A stretch of DNA of 8,308 nt from assembly GCA_913045265.1 (NCBI GenBank), contig CAJWQX010000083.1, positions 1 through 8,308 on the forward strand, read 5' to 3'. Under the pieces are notes generated by a model. That model had not been told where the DNA came from and ran no database searches. It saw nothing but the letters and a program-made list of their open reading frames with translations. This DNA comes from UBA11889 sp002313255. GTDB taxonomy: Bacteria; Pseudomonadota; Gammaproteobacteria; Pseudomonadales; Azotimanducaceae. Position 1 is the stretch's first letter, and each line of letters starts with the position of its first letter. The translations under genes were made by a program, and so were the position numbers. This document shows, piece by piece, positions 6,041-8,308 of the stretch.

Positions 6041-6316
6041 ATAAACGACAAGCGAATCCATCTCCACATATATGGGCGTGTGCAAGGCGTGGGGTATAGA
6101 CAATCCGCTCAAAGCACGGCCACCGCTCTGGAGCTTCGTGGATGGGTCCGCAACCTGCCGGACGGGAGTGTTGAGCTAGCTGCAGAAGGGTCCGATGGCG
6201 CCGTTAAAAACTTTCTTAGCTGGTGTCATCACGGCCCTCGTTTTGCCAAAGTCGTATCCGTCGAGCATTCTGACGAGGAACCTCTAGGGGATTCCCGTGG
6301 ATTCCAGATCGTTTAA
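6041..6316 (+). CDS. Acylphosphatase, probable ATA start
   Basis: Acylphosphatase hydrolyses carboxyl-phosphate bonds (acyl phosphates such as 1,3-bisphosphoglycerate) in the cytosol. From ATA at 6041 the product is 91 residues, the family's usual length. It opens with N-D-K-R-I-H-L-H-I-Y-G-R, then VQGVGYRQSA carries the phosphate loop and catalytic Arg20, and 'GWVRNLPDGSVELAAEG' carries the catalytic Asn38. It ends 'SRGFQIV', matching the family's G-F-x-I-x ending. In-frame GTG at 6080 would remove the first beta strand and give 78 residues, which is too short for the fold. An in-frame stop upstream near 6014 excludes longer starts. The start is therefore either a genuine ATA codon or an ATG changed by mutation or sequencing error. 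It sits 38 bases after the VOC gene in a likely operon. Confidence 0.85.
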   Translation: MNDKRIHLHIYGRVQGVGYRQSAQSTATALELRGWVRNLPDGSVELAAEGSDGAVKNFLSWCHHGPRFAKVVSVEHSDEEPLGDSRGFQIV

Positions 6317-6364
6317 CAAACGAGCAACCCTCTCGCGCCATCGGTGACTCGCCCGCCGTTGTAA

Positions 6365-6553
6365 TCAACACGTCACCAACTCAGTATCAGGACATTGGTA
6401 TCCGAAGGACACGGCGCCCTTGTTGCCAGAGAATACGGTAAACCTTGCGTAGCAGGCATTCCCGACGTTACTAATCTGTTGCACGACGGACAGGTCGTAG
6501 AGGTTGATGGAAGCGCCGGTACGATCCGAATCGTATCTAACCAAATCGAGTAG
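6365..6553 (+). pseudogene. Fossil of a PEP-utilising enzyme swivelling domain
   Basis: The frame open from 6365 to TAG at 6551-6553 reads, from 6395, 'LVSEGHGALVAREYGKPCVA', then 'GIPDVTNLLHDGQVVEVDG' and 'SAGTIRIV'. This is the C-terminal phosphohistidine domain of PEP synthase/PPDK/PEP-utilising enzymes, whose motif is (T/S)-x-x-G-G-x-x-S-H-(A/G)-A-(I/L)-V-A-R-E; the His and the downstream V-A-R-E-Y-G and DG-x-x-V-x-V-D-G segments remain. The GG-x-x-S part before the His is shortened, there is no start codon with a ribosome site, and no upstream enzyme domains are present. It is a 3'-end relic of a much larger gene (usually 500-900 residues) left by deletion, and is unlikely to be functional. 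Confidence 0.65.
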
Positions 6554-6623
6554 GCAGTCGGATCACTTTCTAATCCATTCCAATCCGGCGTAACCTGCCG
6601 CGTTACACCGCAATGATTCCGAC

Positions 6624-6628
6624 GGGAG
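6624..6628 (+). promoter_or_regulatory. Ribosome binding site choosing the ALDH start
   Basis: GGGAG lies eight bases before ATG at 6637. An in-frame ATG at 6613 has no such site and would add only eight residues, so 6637 is preferred. Confidence 0.55.
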
Positions 6629-6636
6629 ACAGCGAA

Positions 6637-8070
6637 ATGCAACAACCAACAAAGGACGAAATGGTCAACGTCCTCGAATGTCAGCAAACGGATTTTCTCG
6701 AGGAAGGCGCAGTCGCCTTTAAGACACGCATTGATCGCTTAGAACGCGTCATTAACCTTTTGAAATCCAATGAATCCCGTTTGATCGATGCGATGTCAAC
6801 CGACTTCGGTCATCGAAGTATGCATCAGTCGTTGTTTACCGATATCGCGGGCTCCATTGGGCCTCTTCGAATCGCGCAAACGCAGCTTAAGGACTGGATG
6901 CGCCCTGAAAAGCGTAAAGCTGGTCCGTTTCCTCTGGGCCTTCTCGGCGCGAAAGCGCGTGTGGAGTACCAACCGCTCGGCGTGGTCGGTTTAATTAGTC
7001 CCTGGAACTTCCCAGTCAATTTGACGGTTACACCATTGGCTGGAATTCTCTCAGCTGGAAATCGATGCATGATCAAACCCTCGGAATATACGCCCGCAAC
7101 GTCAGAGGCGATGGCAGAAATGTTCCACAAGGCCTTCGACCGGTCCGAAATCGCGGTAGTCACCGGGGGACCAGAAACCGGAGCAACCTTTTCCGGTTTG
7201 CCGTTCGATCACCTACTGTTTACCGGCGCTACCTCCATTGCCTATCACATCATGCGGGCTGCGGCTGAAAATCTCGTGCCAGTAACGCTAGAGCTCGGAG
7301 GTAAATCTCCAGTCGTGGTTGGCCGAAGCGCCGATCTACAGAAAACTACCGACTCGATCATGACGGGGAAAATGCTCAACGCTGGACAAATTTGTCTCGC
7401 ACCGGACTACGTCTTCGTACCCGAGGAAAGCATCGAGGAATTTATCGAGGCGAGTGAGCGTTCCGTCGGTCGCATGTATCCAACACTCCTCGATAATCCC
7501 GACTACACATCCGTCATCAATCAACGTCACTTTGACCGATTAAGCGGTTATGTGAACGAAGCCCGCGAACGCGGTGCCCGGATAGCAGAGATCAATCCGG
7601 CCGACGAAGACTTTGCACAACAACCGCACCACAAACTACCACCGACATTAATTATCGATCCTCCCAACGACTTACGAGTGATGCAGGACGAGATTTTTGG
7701 CCCGATTCTTCCGGTGAAAAGTTATCGTCACGTCGACGACACCCTTCAGGAAATCAACGACCGCCCGCGACCCTTAGGACTGTATTACTACGGCCGAGAC
7801 GCGAAGGAGGAAGAACGAGTCTTATCGCGTACAACATCAGGTGGGGTCACCGTGAATGACGTGGTGATGCATGTTGCCCAAGAAGATCTTCCCTTCGGCG
7901 GCGTCGGACCATCGGGTATGGGCTCCTATCACGGGATTGACGGATTTAGACGCTTTAGTCATGCGAAAGCCGTTTTTACCCAATCGCGCCTTAACGTGGC
8001 AGAACTTGCCGGCCTCAGACCACCCTACGGCAAGAAATTGCTTGGAACAGCCCGTCAACAAATGCGCTGA
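6637..8070 (+). CDS. Aldehyde dehydrogenase, coniferyl-aldehyde-dehydrogenase-like
   Basis: The 477-residue product is a complete NAD(P)+-dependent aldehyde dehydrogenase, oxidising an aldehyde to its acid. Residues N124 (SPWNFP), E219 (LELGGKSP) and the nucleophile C253 (AGQICLAPDY) form the active site. 'KPSEYTP' (147-153) and 'FTGATSI' (195-201) contribute to the cofactor pocket, and 'DEIFGPILPV' and 'LPFGGVGPSGMG' follow in the C-terminal half. The short length, IC-L-A-P-D motif and 'FPLGLLGAKARVEYQPLGVVG' region match the class-3-like ALDHs named coniferyl aldehyde dehydrogenase, which act on aromatic or long-chain aldehydes; the exact substrate is inference. The gene is transcribed alone. 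It could oxidise aldehyde products of the nearby PhyH oxygenases, though strands and spacing do not show a shared operon. It ends where the DnaA-box region begins. Confidence 0.92.
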   Translation: MQQPTKDEMVNVLECQQTDFLEEGAVAFKTRIDRLERVINLLKSNESRLIDAMSTDFGHRSMHQSLFTDIAGSIGPLRIAQTQLKDWMRPEKRKAGPFPLGLLGAKARVEYQPLGVVGLISPWNFPVNLTVTPLAGILSAGNRCMIKPSEYTPATSEAMAEMFHKAFDRSEIAVVTGGPETGATFSGLPFDHLLFTGATSIAYHIMRAAAENLVPVTLELGGKSPVVVGRSADLQKTTDSIMTGKMLNAGQICLAPDYVFVPEESIEEFIEASERSVGRMYPTLLDNPDYTSVINQRHFDRLSGYVNEARERGARIAEINPADEDFAQQPHHKLPPTLIIDPPNDLRVMQDEIFGPILPVKSYRHVDDTLQEINDRPRPLGLYYYGRDAKEEERVLSRTTSGGVTVNDVVMHVAQEDLPFGGVGPSGMGSYHGIDGFRRFSHAKAVFTQSRLNVAELAGLRPPYGKKLLGTARQQMR

Positions 8071-8100
8071 AACCGAAGGAGACGATCGACAATCACACAG

Positions 8101-8109
8101 TTATCCACG
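8101..8109 (+). promoter_or_regulatory. DnaA-box-like site (8 of 9)
   Basis: TTATCCACG differs from the consensus TTATNCACA only in the last base. It lies 31 bases after the ALDH stop and faces two better boxes 150 bases away. Confidence 0.4.
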
Positions 8110-8111
8110 GC

Positions 8112-8145
8112 CACGAAGCGATTTTCACAACAAGTCGCTTCCGTG
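8112..8145. repeat. Imperfect hairpin after the ALDH gene
   Basis: GAAGCGA (8115-8121) pairs with TCGCTTC (8135-8141), extended by CAC/GTG across one bulged base. No T-run follows on either strand, so it is not a classical terminator. It may stall transcripts leaving the ALDH gene or help shape the DnaA-box region. Confidence 0.35.
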
Positions 8146-8258
8146 CACTCAGAAGCTACCAAAATACCGCCGTCGACTAACACTCAGAAATACTAATAGA
8201 AACGTCCCGTTAGCAAACAATTTTATGGAAACTACCAAACGCATAATAAGTCTCGCCC

Positions 8259-8278
8259 TGTGGATAACCTGTGAATAA
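8259..8278 (-). promoter_or_regulatory. Tandem pair of perfect DnaA boxes
   Basis: TGTGGATAA (8259-8267) and TGTGAATAA (8270-8278) are exact inverse copies of the DnaA-box consensus TTATNCACA. They have the same orientation and lie 11 bases apart start to start, about one helical turn. The context CCCTGTGGATAAC resembles box R1 of E. coli oriC. A weaker copy, TGGGGACAA (8279-8287), follows. The site suggests DnaA binding, either in a replication origin or in a DnaA-controlled promoter just beyond the window. Confidence 0.6.
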
Positions 8279-8308
8279 TGGGGACAACTCGGTAAAACGG
8301 GTCATCTA

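Noticed and set aside
6591..6612. GTAAC/GTTAC inverted pair before the ALDH gene
   Set aside because: It is only five bases per arm, has no T-run, and is expected by chance.
7871..8278. 135-codon frame overlapping the end of the ALDH gene
   Set aside because: It is out of frame over conserved ALDH sequence and its tail covers DnaA boxes and a hairpin.
1..8308. CRISPR array, transposase, integrase or terminal repeats of a mobile element
   Set aside because: No regularly spaced repeats, transposase or integrase motifs, or long direct or inverted repeats were found.

Overview
This is a bacterial window, most likely from a proteobacterium and perhaps a gammaproteobacterium. The reasons are compact genes with Shine-Dalgarno sites, a tRNA-Gly with an encoded CCA end, a coniferyl-aldehyde-dehydrogenase-like ALDH, and E. 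coli-type DnaA boxes at the right edge. The taxonomic call is inference, because no ribosomal or other marker protein is present.

Layout. The left edge (1-577, minus) holds the N-terminal 192 codons of a phytanoyl-CoA dioxygenase (PhyH)-type protein with a coiled coil ahead of the enzyme domain. Next come a tRNA-Gly(GCC) (754-829), a truncated staphylococcal-nuclease-like gene abutting the tRNA (854-1063, minus), a small exported protein of unknown function (1026-1493, minus) and a VOC/glyoxalase-fold protein (1707-2090, minus). After a 303-base divergent gap, two tandem paralogous PhyH-type oxygenases (2394-3536 and 3533-4666, plus) overlap by ATGA and are about three quarters identical. They run tail to tail, 12 bases apart, into a third complete and quite different PhyH-type oxygenase (4679-5491, minus). 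Divergent from that gene is a plus-strand pair: a second VOC protein (5634-6002) and an acylphosphatase (6041-6316) that seems to start at ATA. A fossil of the phosphohistidine (swivelling) domain of a PEP-utilising enzyme (about 6365-6553) lies before a complete NAD(P)-dependent aldehyde dehydrogenase (6637-8070). The last 240 bases are non-coding and carry one near-match and two perfect-match DnaA boxes, suggesting the edge of a replication origin or a DnaA-regulated promoter.

How the genes may work together. The window holds four Fe(II)/2-oxoglutarate oxygenases of the PhyH class, two VOC proteins and an aldehyde dehydrogenase. All are redox or tailoring enzymes for small organic molecules; PhyH enzymes hydroxylate, and ALDHs oxidise aldehydes that hydroxylation and cleavage can release. 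A shared catabolic or detoxification role is possible, but strand changes and lack of a single operon mean it is only a hypothesis. The strongest unit is the overlapping PhyH pair, whose members carry about 90 extra residues between the metal-binding HxD and distal His compared with the neighbouring PhyH protein. Two gene relics (nuclease and PEP-enzyme fragments) show that the region has been rearranged.
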